Both the position numbers and the translations under genes were made by a program. From the NCBI RefSeq assembly GCF_003863965.1, contig NZ_RRCN01000001.1:5166304-5230303 (forward strand): a DNA stretch of 64,000 nucleotides, in the 5' to 3' direction. The first letter of the stretch is position 1. Each line of letters starts with the position of its first letter. The notes beneath the pieces are model-generated. The model did no database searches, was not told the origin of the DNA, and saw only the letters and a list, made by a program, of their open reading frames with translations. Below are positions 1-7,230 of the stretch, piece by piece. Origin of the DNA: Paenibacillus oralis. Lineage in GTDB: Bacteria; Bacillota; Bacilli; Paenibacillales; Paenibacillaceae.

Positions 1-1
1 G

Positions 2-391
2 TTGATCCGGCAGATGGCGGAGGAGCGGAAGCTGGCGCTGCGTCTGGACTGGGAGTTAAATGAAGAAATGTGGCCTCCCAAAGCGCGGATGGAGCTGCTA
101 GCATGCATCCGGGAGGCGATCGTTAACGCGGGCAAACATGGAGGGGTTCAGGAAGTTTATGTAACCGGGACGGGGGATGCCCAGCGGTTTCGAGTGTCCG
201 TCATGGATGAAGGAACGGGTTTTCAAGCGGATAAACTGCAAAGCAAAGGAAGGTACGGCCTGCAAATTATCCGCGAACGGGCGGAAGCCATGGGATGGAT
301 GCTGCTGGTGACGTCCCGGCCGGGTAAAACGACGGTAAAAATAGCGGGAGGAGAAGGTTCGAATGAAGGTACGCGTACTGGTCGTCGATGA
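2..391 (+). CDS. Sensor histidine kinase, C-terminal part (NarL-type partner), truncated by window start
   Basis: This is the ATP-binding end of a histidine kinase; the sensor and dimerisation regions lie outside the window. The N-box (REAIVNAGKHG, about residues 37-47) and the G-box (DEGTGF, about 69-74), followed by a glycine-led RYGLQIIRERAEAMGW segment, are the usual pattern of the short HATPase domain found in NarX/LiaS/DesK-type kinases. The gene overlaps the response regulator by 29 bp, so the two are co-translated and almost certainly a pair. The signal sensed cannot be read from this fragment. The convergent nitrite reductase operon makes nitrogen-oxide or redox sensing possible, but that rests on position only. 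Confidence 0.88.
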   Translation: MIRQMAEERKLALRLDWELNEEMWPPKARMELLACIREAIVNAGKHGGVQEVYVTGTGDAQRFRVSVMDEGTGFQADKLQSKGRYGLQIIRERAEAMGWMLLVTSRPGKTTVKIAGGEGSNEGTRTGRR

Positions 392-1010
392 TCATCCGCA
401 TGCGCGGGAGGCGATCGGCGAAATTTTGGCGGAGGATGACGGGTTTGAAGTGATCGGCTATGCCGAAAACGGGGATCAGGCGATTGAGCTGACCGAGCTG
501 TGGATGCCGGACCTGATCCTGATGGATATTCACATGCCCGGCAAGGACGGGCTCGAAACGACGCGGGAAAACAAGCTTCGCTACCCGTATGTCAAGATCG
601 TCCTGATTACCGTTTCGGATGATGCCGCGCATCTGTTTGAGGCGCTTAAGCAGGGGGCGCAAGGCTATTTGCTCAAAAACTTGGAGCCCGGGACCTGGCT
701 GGAATATTTACGGGCGATCGCCAGCGACGAAGCCCCGCTTTCCAGAGAACTGGCGCTTCGGATATTGCAGGAGTTTCCGCTCGCGAAAAAAAACGCAGCC
801 GGAGAACCCCCGCTCACCGCGCGGGAGCGCGAGATTCTCGACTGGGTCGCCAAAGGTATGACCAATCGGGAAATTGCCGCGGTTTTGCACATTTCCGATC
901 AGACGGTGAAAAATCATCTGAAAAATATTTTGCATAAGCTTCATTTGGAAAACCGCGTCCAGTTAACACGATACGCAATGGAGCAAGGCTGGATCGATGC
1001 CGGGGAATAA
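363..1010 (+). CDS. NarL/LuxR-family response regulator
   Basis: A 215-aa two-domain regulator. The receiver has the acidic pair D9-D10, the probable phosphoacceptor D55 in MDIHMPG and a lysine in YLLKN. The C-terminal LuxR-type helix-turn-helix (about residues 150-205) starts at LTAREREILDWVAKG and contains the recognition helix region SDQTVKNHLKNILHKL. Phosphotransfer would come from the kinase overlapping its 5' end. Targets are unknown. It ends 14 bp from the convergent MIP18-type gene, so the two operons meet tail to tail with no clear terminator between them. Confidence 0.93.
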   Translation: MKVRVLVVDDHPHAREAIGEILAEDDGFEVIGYAENGDQAIELTELWMPDLILMDIHMPGKDGLETTRENKLRYPYVKIVLITVSDDAAHLFEALKQGAQGYLLKNLEPGTWLEYLRAIASDEAPLSRELALRILQEFPLAKKNAAGEPPLTAREREILDWVAKGMTNREIAAVLHISDQTVKNHLKNILHKLHLENRVQLTRYAMEQGWIDAGE

Positions 1011-1023
1011 GGACTCCCTCCGC

Positions 1024-1323
1024 TCAAAAGTATCCGAGCTGTTCTTTGGCCGCTTCCGACATCTGCGCAGGCGACCATCTGGGCTCCCAGACGAGATCCA
1101 CTTGCGGTGAATCGACGCCTAACTGCTCTTTCAGGACCCAAAGGACCCCGCCGACGATGGTGTCGTGCATCGGGCACCCCGGCGTTGTCAGCGTCATTTG
1201 GATATATACCCGTTCGTCGTCAGCCTGAATGTCGTAAACAAGACCCAGATCGACGATATTGACCCCCAGTTCGGGATCGTACACTTCCCGCAGCGATTCG
1301 CGGATTTGCTCAACTCTGTTCAT
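1024..1323 (-). CDS. MIP18/DUF59 family metal-sulphur cluster assembly protein
   Basis: A 99-aa protein of the MIP18 (DUF59, SufT/PaaD-like) family, whose members assist Fe-S cluster assembly or maturation. The family signature PELGVNIVDLGLVYDI is near the N-terminus and the TTPGCPMHD segment carries the conserved cysteine. The ATG at 1323 is chosen because GAGGAGG lies 9 bp upstream; the frame stays open 12 codons further without a better site. It is the last gene of the nirK operon, which suggests maturation of a metal centre in nitrogen-oxide respiration. That role is inferred from position. Confidence 0.85.
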   Translation of the reverse strand: MNRVEQIRESLREVYDPELGVNIVDLGLVYDIQADDERVYIQMTLTTPGCPMHDTIVGGVLWVLKEQLGVDSPQVDLVWEPRWSPAQMSEAAKEQLGYF

Positions 1324-1375
1324 GACAACATCCTCCTCAGTTTTAAAAATGGTTATCATTTCGGCAAAAATGGAA

Positions 1376-2617
1376 TTAACGGGCGAACACCATGGCGATC
1401 AGCGCAATATAGGCGATGGAGAGAAGCGAATAGGCGCCGCCTCCGATCGCAATAACGGCGGGTGAATTCAGCGCCAAGCCGGCCAGGACGGACAAGCTCG
1501 CGCATAAAATAGCGGTCAAACTTAAATTCACCTGCGGTTCGTTCAACAGGTCGGCCAACACCGGTGTTCCCGGTTTGCCTGCCTGTTTGCCGTATTTATA
1601 CGTCCACCACAGGAAAGGAACGATTTTGGAAACATAACATAACACCGTAAACGAAACCCAGCCGCTCAGGTAAATCCAGCCGGCCGTGAGCACGGTGCGG
1701 GTATCAAGCAAATGCCCGGGCGACCATAACGCCCTCAGCGCAAACGCGACCGCAAACGCGGCGAAAATCTGATTGCCCAAAACGGACCATTCGATGCCGG
1801 GGCCCGGGCTGCGTTTATGCCGTTTCCGGCGGATTTGCAGCACGTGCGCATTATACACGACGACGGCGAGTGCAATGAGGAGCAGGGCCGCCACTTTCAG
1901 CCCCATGCCGGAGCCGAACAGGAAGGAGCTGGCGCCGACGAGCACGCCGGCGTTCCACAAGCTCAGCACGGTCTTCTGCAGCTTGACCGGATAATCGTGG
2001 GCCAAATAAAACATCGGCAGCAGCTTGTAGCTGAATCCGGTAATCAGCAGTCCAAACCACCCCAGCGTTCCCAACCAGATGTGGGCGCCGAACAACCGGG
2101 CATGCAGTTCATTCCAAAGGCCGGTGGCAAAGTTGAGTCCCATCGCCATCCCCGATAAACCCGTAAGCAGCAAATAAAATATCGCACAGCCCGTGCTGAT
2201 CGTAATCGGGTCCCACTTTCCCGCGCGGAATAGCGTAGCCGCCATATTCCAAACGAACAGAACAATTCCCGTAAAAGCCAACGTAGCGAACCCGGCAATC
2301 CAATAGATGTTGCCTTGGATAAAACCGAACAGCAGGCCAAACAGACCTACGGTAAAAGTACAGTAATGGATATATCCCAGCCGTTCGCTGTACAGATCGG
2401 ATTGCAATATGACATGGATCAACTGGTAGACGGCACCCATCGCCAGCATCGTCGCCCACCCGAGCACAAACAGATGTACTTGAAACCAGCCGGCCGGGCT
2501 GCGGATGCCTTCGCCCAGCCAGCCGGACAAAGACATGAGCGAAGTGGCGTGGAACAGGATGAAGCCGAAGAACCCCGTTACGATGAACAGGAAGGGCAGG
2601 CGGGACATGGCCGGCAT
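1376..2617 (-). CDS. Haem-copper oxidase subunit I-like / NnrS-like membrane protein
   Basis: A 413-aa polytopic protein with about 12 hydrophobic segments, the size and topology of a small cytochrome oxidase subunit I or NnrS-type protein. Histidines sit in or near membrane segments (QLIHVIL, YIHYCTF, NELHARLFGAHIWLG), as expected for haem coordination, but I cannot assign individual ligands. Proteins of this type accompany nitrite and nitric oxide reduction in Bacillales and other bacteria. A strong GGAGGTGAG precedes the ATG. It lies 14 bp downstream of the DUF2249 gene, in one operon with nirK. It may take part in nitric oxide handling or respiration; the substrate is not visible. Confidence 0.7.
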   Translation of the reverse strand: MPAMSRLPFLFIVTGFFGFILFHATSLMSLSGWLGEGIRSPAGWFQVHLFVLGWATMLAMGAVYQLIHVILQSDLYSERLGYIHYCTFTVGLFGLLFGFIQGNIYWIAGFATLAFTGIVLFVWNMAATLFRAGKWDPITISTGCAIFYLLLTGLSGMAMGLNFATGLWNELHARLFGAHIWLGTLGWFGLLITGFSYKLLPMFYLAHDYPVKLQKTVLSLWNAGVLVGASSFLFGSGMGLKVAALLLIALAVVVYNAHVLQIRRKRHKRSPGPGIEWSVLGNQIFAAFAVAFALRALWSPGHLLDTRTVLTAGWIYLSGWVSFTVLCYVSKIVPFLWWTYKYGKQAGKPGTPVLADLLNEPQVNLSLTAILCASLSVLAGLALNSPAVIAIGGGAYSLLSIAYIALIAMVFAR

Positions 2618-2631
2618 TGCAGCTCACCTCC

Positions 2632-3231
2632 TTAAGGTTTGCGGATTTTCACTTTGGCCGAGCCGTCGGGTTGTTCCTCGATGGTATAGGAGCAGCCCAT
2701 GCCGTTCAGTTCCTCGATCAGAAACACCGGCACTCGGTCGTTATGGATGTGCACCTCGTCCCCGGAACTGCAGCGCCCGAGCGCGGCCAGCGTTCTGACC
2801 ATCGGCTGCGGCGGCTCGAGGCCGCGATTGTCCAGTTCAATCGTTTTCGGCGTTTGCCCGGCGGCTGGCGGTTCTTCAGCTCGTGCCGTCTTCCCCTCGG
2901 ATAACGGACCGGAAGTTGCGGGCTCGCCTCCGCGTTCGTTTGAGTTCTTCTCTTCGGTGACGGGAACAGGCTCCTCCAGCCAGGATTTGTTTGACTTGTG
3001 GACGAAAGTGGTGACCCAATGTTCCGGTCCCTGCTCCACGGCTTTGCCGACAAGTCCTTTCATTTTTAGGAATCCGAGCAGCGGCGTCGGTTTGAAGGTA
3101 GCGTGCAGCACGAATATATCGTTATTCCCCAGCGTTCTCACGGTATCCATAATGATCTGGAACGGCTCGGTTTTTTTTCGCAAGTACGGGCGGACATCCA
3201 GTTCCACCACTTTGGCTTCATTTCGGTTCAT
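2632..3231 (-). CDS. DUF2249 domain protein, two TusA-like domains
   Basis: A 199-aa soluble protein. The N-terminal half (about 1-95) matches the DUF2249 pattern (VVELDVRPYLRKKTEPFQII, then a hydrophobic strand and FKPTPLLG). The C-terminal half (about 130-199) repeats a related fold (ELDNRGLEPPQPMVRTLAAL). An acidic, Ser/Pro-rich linker joins them. DUF2249 proteins belong to the TusA-like superfamily and are often encoded next to hemerythrin, nitrite reductase or nitric oxide genes. The residue after LDNRGLEPP is a glutamine rather than the Cys used by sulphur-carrying TusA, so sulphur transfer is not supported. Its role in this operon is unknown. Confidence 0.75.
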   Translation of the reverse strand: MNRNEAKVVELDVRPYLRKKTEPFQIIMDTVRTLGNNDIFVLHATFKPTPLLGFLKMKGLVGKAVEQGPEHWVTTFVHKSNKSWLEEPVPVTEEKNSNERGGEPATSGPLSEGKTARAEEPPAAGQTPKTIELDNRGLEPPQPMVRTLAALGRCSSGDEVHIHNDRVPVFLIEELNGMGCSYTIEEQPDGSAKVKIRKP

Positions 3232-3321
3232 TGCGCTTTCACCTCGTTATCATTGCATCGCCGGCTCGAAGCCGGAAAACGGATGCTTGTTTTTGTATCA
3301 TTGCAATGGAGAAAGGGCCGC

Positions 3322-4308
3322 TTAATGGCTCATCGCCGGCTCCCCGTTATCCAGGCCGTCGCTGGTGACGCGGAGAACGGCAACCGCTCCTTTGGCGGCA
3401 TCGTTTAATTGATGGGTCAAAATCGGATAATCACCCTCTTCGGTGACGGTGAATTCGACGACGGCTCCGCCGCTGGCCGGAAGCAGGACCGACTGCAGCC
3501 CGTACAGCACGTTTTGCGGGTTGCCGTCAAGGTAAACCCGGTCCAGCGTCGTTCCTACGACGTGGAAGGAGGAGACGTGATTCGGACCCGCATTGCTCAC
3601 GTACAGGCGCACCTTGTCGCCGGCTTTGGCGAGCAGCGGGTGTTCCTTGAGGGAGTAATCGTCGCCGTTAAACACGACATACTCGGCGTCCCCGTCCCGA
3701 ATGGCGTCCAAGTCGTTCTGCTTGTACCATTCGCTCTGAACGATCGTGTACTCCCGGTCGATGTCCGGGTCGCTCGGATACCCGGCCTTCGGCTCGACGA
3801 TGATCATCCCGTACATACCGTTGGCGACATGCAGCAAAAGCGGGCTGGTACCGCAATGGTACATGAAAACGCCGGGGGTGTTCGCCGGGTAGGTGAAGGT
3901 GCCTTGTTCATTGGGCATGACGTCGACAAACTTTTGGCTGGGCGCGGCATGCACGGCATGAAAATCCATCGAGTGCGGCATGTTCGGGTCCATATTTTTT
4001 AAGGTAAATTCAAGCATATCGCCTTCCTTAACGCGCAGCACGGGGCCGGGTGCCGTCCCGTTAAACGTCCAGGCGTTGTAAACCACGCCCTTGGAAATTT
4101 CCACATCCGTCACCTGGGCGGTCATTTCGATGCGCACGGTCCGGCCTTCCCGCTGGATCACCGGGTTCACGGGGGGCTGGCTGAGCTTTGTATCCTGCAC
4201 GGACACGGCTTCCGAGTCGCGAGGCTGTTCCGCGGGGAAGGCATACCAGGCCGCCAGAACCATAATGAGGCAGGAGGGGATTAAAAAGCACCATTTGGGT
4301 ATGTTCAT
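3322..4308 (-). CDS. nirK: Copper-containing nitrite reductase
   Basis: A 328-aa NirK that reduces nitrite to nitric oxide. All copper ligands are recognisable by pattern: type 1 copper H112, C152, H160 and M165; type 2 copper H117, H151 and H299; the catalytic pair D115 and H249. The two cupredoxin domains cover about residues 50-170 and 180-315. The N-terminus has a single hydrophobic stretch (about 7-24) with no good lipobox, so a membrane-anchored enzyme facing outward is likely, as in other Gram-positive NirK. AAAGGTG precedes the ATG. It is the first gene of a four-gene operon and has an Fnr-like box about 90 bp upstream. Confidence 0.93.
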   Translation of the reverse strand: MNIPKWCFLIPSCLIMVLAAWYAFPAEQPRDSEAVSVQDTKLSQPPVNPVIQREGRTVRIEMTAQVTDVEISKGVVYNAWTFNGTAPGPVLRVKEGDMLEFTLKNMDPNMPHSMDFHAVHAAPSQKFVDVMPNEQGTFTYPANTPGVFMYHCGTSPLLLHVANGMYGMIIVEPKAGYPSDPDIDREYTIVQSEWYKQNDLDAIRDGDAEYVVFNGDDYSLKEHPLLAKAGDKVRLYVSNAGPNHVSSFHVVGTTLDRVYLDGNPQNVLYGLQSVLLPASGGAVVEFTVTEEGDYPILTHQLNDAAKGAVAVLRVTSDGLDNGEPAMSH

Positions 4309-4395
4309 GTCGGTTCACCTTTCCATGCGGCCACTCATCATCAAGATAGCACGGGATCCGCTAACTCAAGCGTACGACCTTCGGTAAAGGTGGAT

Positions 4396-4411
4396 TGTGA
4401 TATAAATCACT
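4396..4411 (-). promoter_or_regulatory. Fnr/CRP-type palindrome upstream of nirK
   Basis: The sequence TGTGATATAAATCACT matches the TGTGA-N6-TCACT pattern known for Fnr of Bacillus. Its centre lies about 95 bp upstream of the nirK start codon, which leaves room for a promoter with the site near -41 or -61. A weak -10 candidate (TACGCT on the minus strand, about 4369-4374) would put the box at about -41. Anaerobic activation of the nitrite reductase operon is the natural reading. It is inferred from the motif and not shown. Confidence 0.65.
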
Positions 4412-4730
4412 TTATATTTGGCGATGTGATTGCATTGCATAATACAGTTGACGTAAAGCATACTAATCCAGGCCAATGAAGGCCCGGCTTTATATAGTCT
4501 TGATTTAGCTGGGTAAAGCAGCAATCCATTGCCGGAGTTGACGTTGAATCAGAGGCGGACAGTATCCTCCCCAAATCGCGCAAGCAGCTCGACCGCTTTG
4601 CTGCGATTCCGCTCAAACATGGAAGCATGGAAGCGTCAACGATGAAGGGGCGTCACGTTCCGCCAGGTCAGCGCATCTACCTTTTGCACCATAGCCGTTT
4701 CGAGCAGTGTCTCAAATCGACACCAGGTGA
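4412..4730. other. Intergenic region between the nirK promoter and the IS1595-like element
   Basis: About 320 bp with no gene I can support. The short frame around 4627-4860 has no convincing ribosome binding site and no recognisable product. A GCTCAAACATGG stretch near 4611 resembles the start of the element's inverted repeat only weakly, so the left end of the IS may be as far out as here or may have decayed. Confidence 0.4.
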
Positions 4731-4791
4731 GGGGCTGTCTAAAGTGTTCGTGTCTCGGTGTCTCGGTGTCTTTGTGTCCCTGCCTGCAGCC

Positions 4792-4807
4792 TTTGCACGA
4801 TTATCCC
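4792..4807 (+). repeat. Subterminal inverted repeat of the element, left copy
   Basis: The 16-mer TTTGCACGATTATCCC occurs here and in reverse at 6199-6214, and again as an inverted pair at 16770-16785 and 16989-17004 in the MITE. All four copies are exact. It could be a transposase-binding subterminal repeat. Confidence 0.85.
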
Positions 4808-4911
4808 TTTCGTTAAGGAAGCAGGGGGTGGGGGCTAGAGCGAGGGTTCAAAAAAAGTGAGAAGAAAAAGAGATGGGGAAAAAATGAGGCGGTTCAGTTG
4901 AGATTTTCGGC

Positions 4912-4962
4912 TTGATAAGGGAACGTATGTTTGGTATAATGAAATAAATAGAACGTGTGTTC
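4912..4962 (+). promoter_or_regulatory. Sigma-A promoter of the transposase with two LexA-type boxes
   Basis: The -35 TTGATA (4912-4917) and -10 TATAAT (4935-4940) are spaced by 17 bp. GAACGTATGTTT (4921-4932) lies in the spacer and GAACGTGTGTTC (4951-4962) lies just after the likely transcription start. Both fit the Bacillus LexA/DinR core GAAC-N4-GTTC, the second perfectly and the first with one change in the last position. A repressor bound here would block the promoter, so the gene is probably part of the SOS response. Confidence 0.75.
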
Positions 4963-4991
4963 GTAAATTCTTGATTCGGGGGCGAGTGAAC

Positions 4992-5894
4992 ATGGAGGTC
5001 AATACGGGAACGGAACTTCAATCATTCAGCAGCCGTTATAACAGCGAGCAGGCCTGCATGGAGGCGGTGATCGCGATGAAATGGCCGAACGGCTTTGTCT
5101 GCCCGCGCTGCGCTCACACCCGGTGCAGTCGTCTGACTTCCCGGCATATCCTCTTGTTCGAGTGCGGAAAGTGCAAGCATCAAACCTCGGCTTTGGTCGG
5201 CACGATTTTTGAAGGAACGCATCTGCCCCTGCTCAAGTGGTTCAATGCGCTGGAGTTGTTCTTGCTTGAGGACGGCATCTCGGCGATGCGGCTGAGCAAG
5301 GTGATCCGGGTTACCTACAAAACCGCCTGGTTGATGCTGCATAAAATACGCCATGCCGCCCTAGAGTTCGATGCCCAGGAGCTGCTCTGCGGAGACGTGA
5401 AGGTGAACAGCGATTTGTATGGGCGTAATCCGTCCCGGCTTCAGTTTTCGCATCCGTATGCCTCGGCGGTCGTAGCGGGATGCACAGTCACGGAGTCGGG
5501 CGAGCCGGAGCAGGTCAAAATCCGCCTGGTGCCGCATAAGAGAGGAGACGGGAAAAGGGCAAACCGTCTCGAACTCGCCGCGTTCATCAACGGGCATGTG
5601 GATGTCCGTACATCGGCGGTAGAGTCGTTTCCTCTAGCCTATCGGCTGTATGCGCCCTTGCGAAAAGTGGTGAGAGAGGCGTGGGAATCGCTGAAGAGTA
5701 CGTATGTAGCTTTAGGACTGAAGCATCTGCAGGCGTACCTGAACGAGTACACCGTACGCCGCTCGTTGCGCCGGCCCGGAGCGGAAGAAACGATGCGGCA
5801 GAAATTGCTGCGCATGTGTGTGGCGATTCCGGCGATCCCTTACCGCCGGCTGATCGCGCGCCAACCGAACCAGCCCCTTGCGGCTGCGGCCTGA
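4992..5894 (+). CDS. IS1595-family transposase-like protein, probably inactive or domesticated
   Basis: A 300-aa protein with the family architecture: an N-terminal zinc ribbon (CPRC at about 34-37, CGKC at about 57-60), the GTIFEGTHLPLLKWFNALEL segment, a helix-turn-helix, and a C-terminal LKHLQAYLNEYTVRR motif. In the catalytic core, where active members usually have an acidic DET-like motif and a later TDG-like motif, this protein reads GDVKVNSDLYG and VRTSAVESFP, so the DDE/N triad looks lost. The ATG at 4992 is preferred (GGGGGCGAG upstream); an in-frame TTG at 4971 is the alternative. The frame is intact and its promoter carries LexA boxes. Confidence 0.75.
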   Translation: MEVNTGTELQSFSSRYNSEQACMEAVIAMKWPNGFVCPRCAHTRCSRLTSRHILLFECGKCKHQTSALVGTIFEGTHLPLLKWFNALELFLLEDGISAMRLSKVIRVTYKTAWLMLHKIRHAALEFDAQELLCGDVKVNSDLYGRNPSRLQFSHPYASAVVAGCTVTESGEPEQVKIRLVPHKRGDGKRANRLELAAFINGHVDVRTSAVESFPLAYRLYAPLRKVVREAWESLKSTYVALGLKHLQAYLNEYTVRRSLRRPGAEETMRQKLLRMCVAIPAIPYRRLIARQPNQPLAAAA

Positions 5895-6198
5895 TCGACA
5901 CGCTGTAACGGCGGGGTGGGGGTTTGACGCAGATCAACTTAATGGGTAGGGGGTAGCATGAACGGTCCGGGCGTTGCTGCAGATGGAGGGGTTCAAGCTA
6001 CAGCAAAATCACGGTCTTTTCGTTTCCCTCGCGTCTTGTCCTTGATATCCTGTCTTGATCTCTTGTCCGGTCTGTTTCACCTCCCCTAAACCTGATTCCT
6101 TCTCCTAAGCCCGTCTAAATTATCTCGAACCTATCTGCTTCTCCACCAAATATTTTCTTCTCCCGAGCTTGTCTGTTTCTCTGCTGTCCTGATCAAAC

Positions 6199-6214
6199 GG
6201 GATAATCGTGCAAA
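6199..6214 (-). repeat. Subterminal inverted repeat of the element, right copy
   Basis: Exact reverse complement of the 16-mer at 4792-4807. The stretch from here to 6352 stays similar to the left part of the MITE (16679-16785), with one extra block of about 35-50 bp (around 6245-6295) absent from the MITE. Confidence 0.85.
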
Positions 6215-6356
6215 GCGTCCGACAGTGAGTGTTGATCTGCAGCCCAACAACCCACCGGTCTTCCCTGTCCTCAAGCATTCAACGCCCTTTCGCGTTTCTT
6301 GCCACGATCGGTTTTCGGCTTGACTGGTGAGCAAGGATTATAAGGTTGAGCCAGAG

Positions 6357-6385
6357 TTGACAAAGTTTTAGTTAGCCGTTATTAT
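6357..6385 (+). promoter_or_regulatory. Promoter of the azoreductase gene
   Basis: TTGACA (6357-6362) and TATTAT (6380-6385) are separated by 17 bp, a near-consensus sigma-A promoter. The -35 begins 5 bp outside the right end of the IS1595-like element, so it lies in flanking DNA, partly within what would be the target duplication. Confidence 0.75.
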
Positions 6386-6399
6386 AATCAATAGTTACG

Positions 6400-6413
6400 A
6401 CTTAATATTAAGT
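6400..6413 (+). promoter_or_regulatory. Perfect 14-bp palindrome at the azoreductase transcription start
   Basis: ACTTAATATTAAGT lies about 15-28 bp downstream of the -10, over or just after the expected start site: the place for a repressor operator. Azoreductases in Bacillus are controlled by thiol- and quinone-sensing MarR/HxlR repressors, so a regulator of that kind is plausible. No such gene is adjacent. Confidence 0.55.
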
Positions 6414-6460
6414 TGCTATTAAATAGTAAGTGATAAACAAAAATAGTGGAGGGAAAACTG

Positions 6461-7087
6461 ATGTCCAAAGTTTTATTTGTTAAAGCGAATAACCGTCCGG
6501 CGGATCAATCCGCTACGGTTAAGCTGTATGAGAGTTTCTTGAAAACGTACAAGGAAACGCATCCGGAAGATGCGGTTACCGAACTCAACCTGTTTGATGC
6601 CGATCTTCCTTACTATGATTTGGACATGCTGAACGGGCTGTTCAAGGTGAGCAAAGGTATCGAGGCGACGCAGGATGAGCAAAAAGCGGCCGACCTGGCC
6701 AACACTTATCTCGATCAATTTTTGGGCGCTGACAAAGTCGTCTTTGCTTTCCCGCTCTGGAACTTCACGATTCCGGCCCAACTGCTGACTTACTTGTTCT
6801 ATCTGAACCAAGCCGGCAAAACGTTCAAATATACCGAACAAGGACCTGTCGGCCTGTTGGACGACAAGAAAATCGCATTGCTGCAGGCCCGCGGCGGCGT
6901 TTACTCGGAAGGTCCGATGGCAGGCCTTGAAATGTCGTTGAATTATGTGAAAAATACGCTGGCTTTCTGGGGCATCAACAACCCGGAAGTTGTTGTTGTG
7001 GAAGGCCACAACCAATTCCCGGACCGTGCCGAAGCAATCATTCAGGACGGCGTAAAACGCGCGGCCGATCTTGCCGCCAAATTCTAA
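6461..7087 (+). CDS. azoR: FMN-dependent NADH-azoreductase
   Basis: A 208-aa flavodoxin-fold enzyme that reduces azo dyes and quinones with NADH. The N-terminus MSKVLFVKANNRPADQSATV is the FMN phosphate-binding region, FAFPLWNFTIPAQL is the conserved flavin loop of the family, and QARGGVYSEGP is a second flavin contact. The length is typical. The ATG at 6461 is chosen because GGAGGG ends 6 bp upstream; a GTG at 6446 is in frame but overlaps that site. The gene is monocistronic: it has its own promoter and palindromic operator upstream and a terminator after it. The likely role is detoxifying quinones and electrophiles in the cytoplasm. Confidence 0.93.
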   Translation: MSKVLFVKANNRPADQSATVKLYESFLKTYKETHPEDAVTELNLFDADLPYYDLDMLNGLFKVSKGIEATQDEQKAADLANTYLDQFLGADKVVFAFPLWNFTIPAQLLTYLFYLNQAGKTFKYTEQGPVGLLDDKKIALLQARGGVYSEGPMAGLEMSLNYVKNTLAFWGINNPEVVVVEGHNQFPDRAEAIIQDGVKRAADLAAKF

Positions 7088-7106
7088 TTTTTTTAAAATT
7101 TCAGTT

Positions 7107-7156
7107 AAAAAAAAGCTGCCTTCCCGGATCTATGATCTGTGGGGCGGCTTTTTTGT
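7107..7156 (+). terminator. Rho-independent terminator after azoR
   Basis: AAAAAGCTGCC pairs with GGCGGCTTTTT across a loop of about 22 nt and is followed by a T run. Confidence 0.85.
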
Positions 7157-7167
7157 TTTAAGAACAA

Positions 7168-7197
7168 TTGCAAGGAGCTACCGAATCCAATTATACT
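7168..7197 (+). promoter_or_regulatory. Promoter of the mgtC-like gene
   Basis: TTGCAA (7168-7173) and TATACT (7192-7197) with an 18-bp spacer, 34 bp before the chosen start codon. Confidence 0.55.
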
Positions 7198-7230
7198 CAC
7201 TTTATATGACTAAAGGAGATGCAGTGCAAC

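Larger units (their letters stand above)
4731..6352 (+). mobile_element. IS1595-like insertion element, left end uncertain
   Basis: The right end is well defined: read outward-in it begins GGCTCAACC at 6352 and stays similar to the left arm of the MITE at 16679 for over 300 bp. The left arm is similar to the other MITE arm from GGGGCTGTCT at 4731. Both elements carry the 16-mer TTTGCACGATTATCCC as subterminal inverted repeats, here at 4792-4807 and 6199-6214. The body holds one transposase gene. I could not find a matching 8-bp target duplication: AGAGTTGA follows the right end, but no clear copy abuts a left terminus, so the left end has decayed or been rearranged. Confidence 0.75.

Noticed and set aside
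4627-4860. 77-codon frame in the left arm of the IS element
   Set aside because: It overlaps the subterminal repeats, has no ribosome binding site, and its protein has no recognisable feature.
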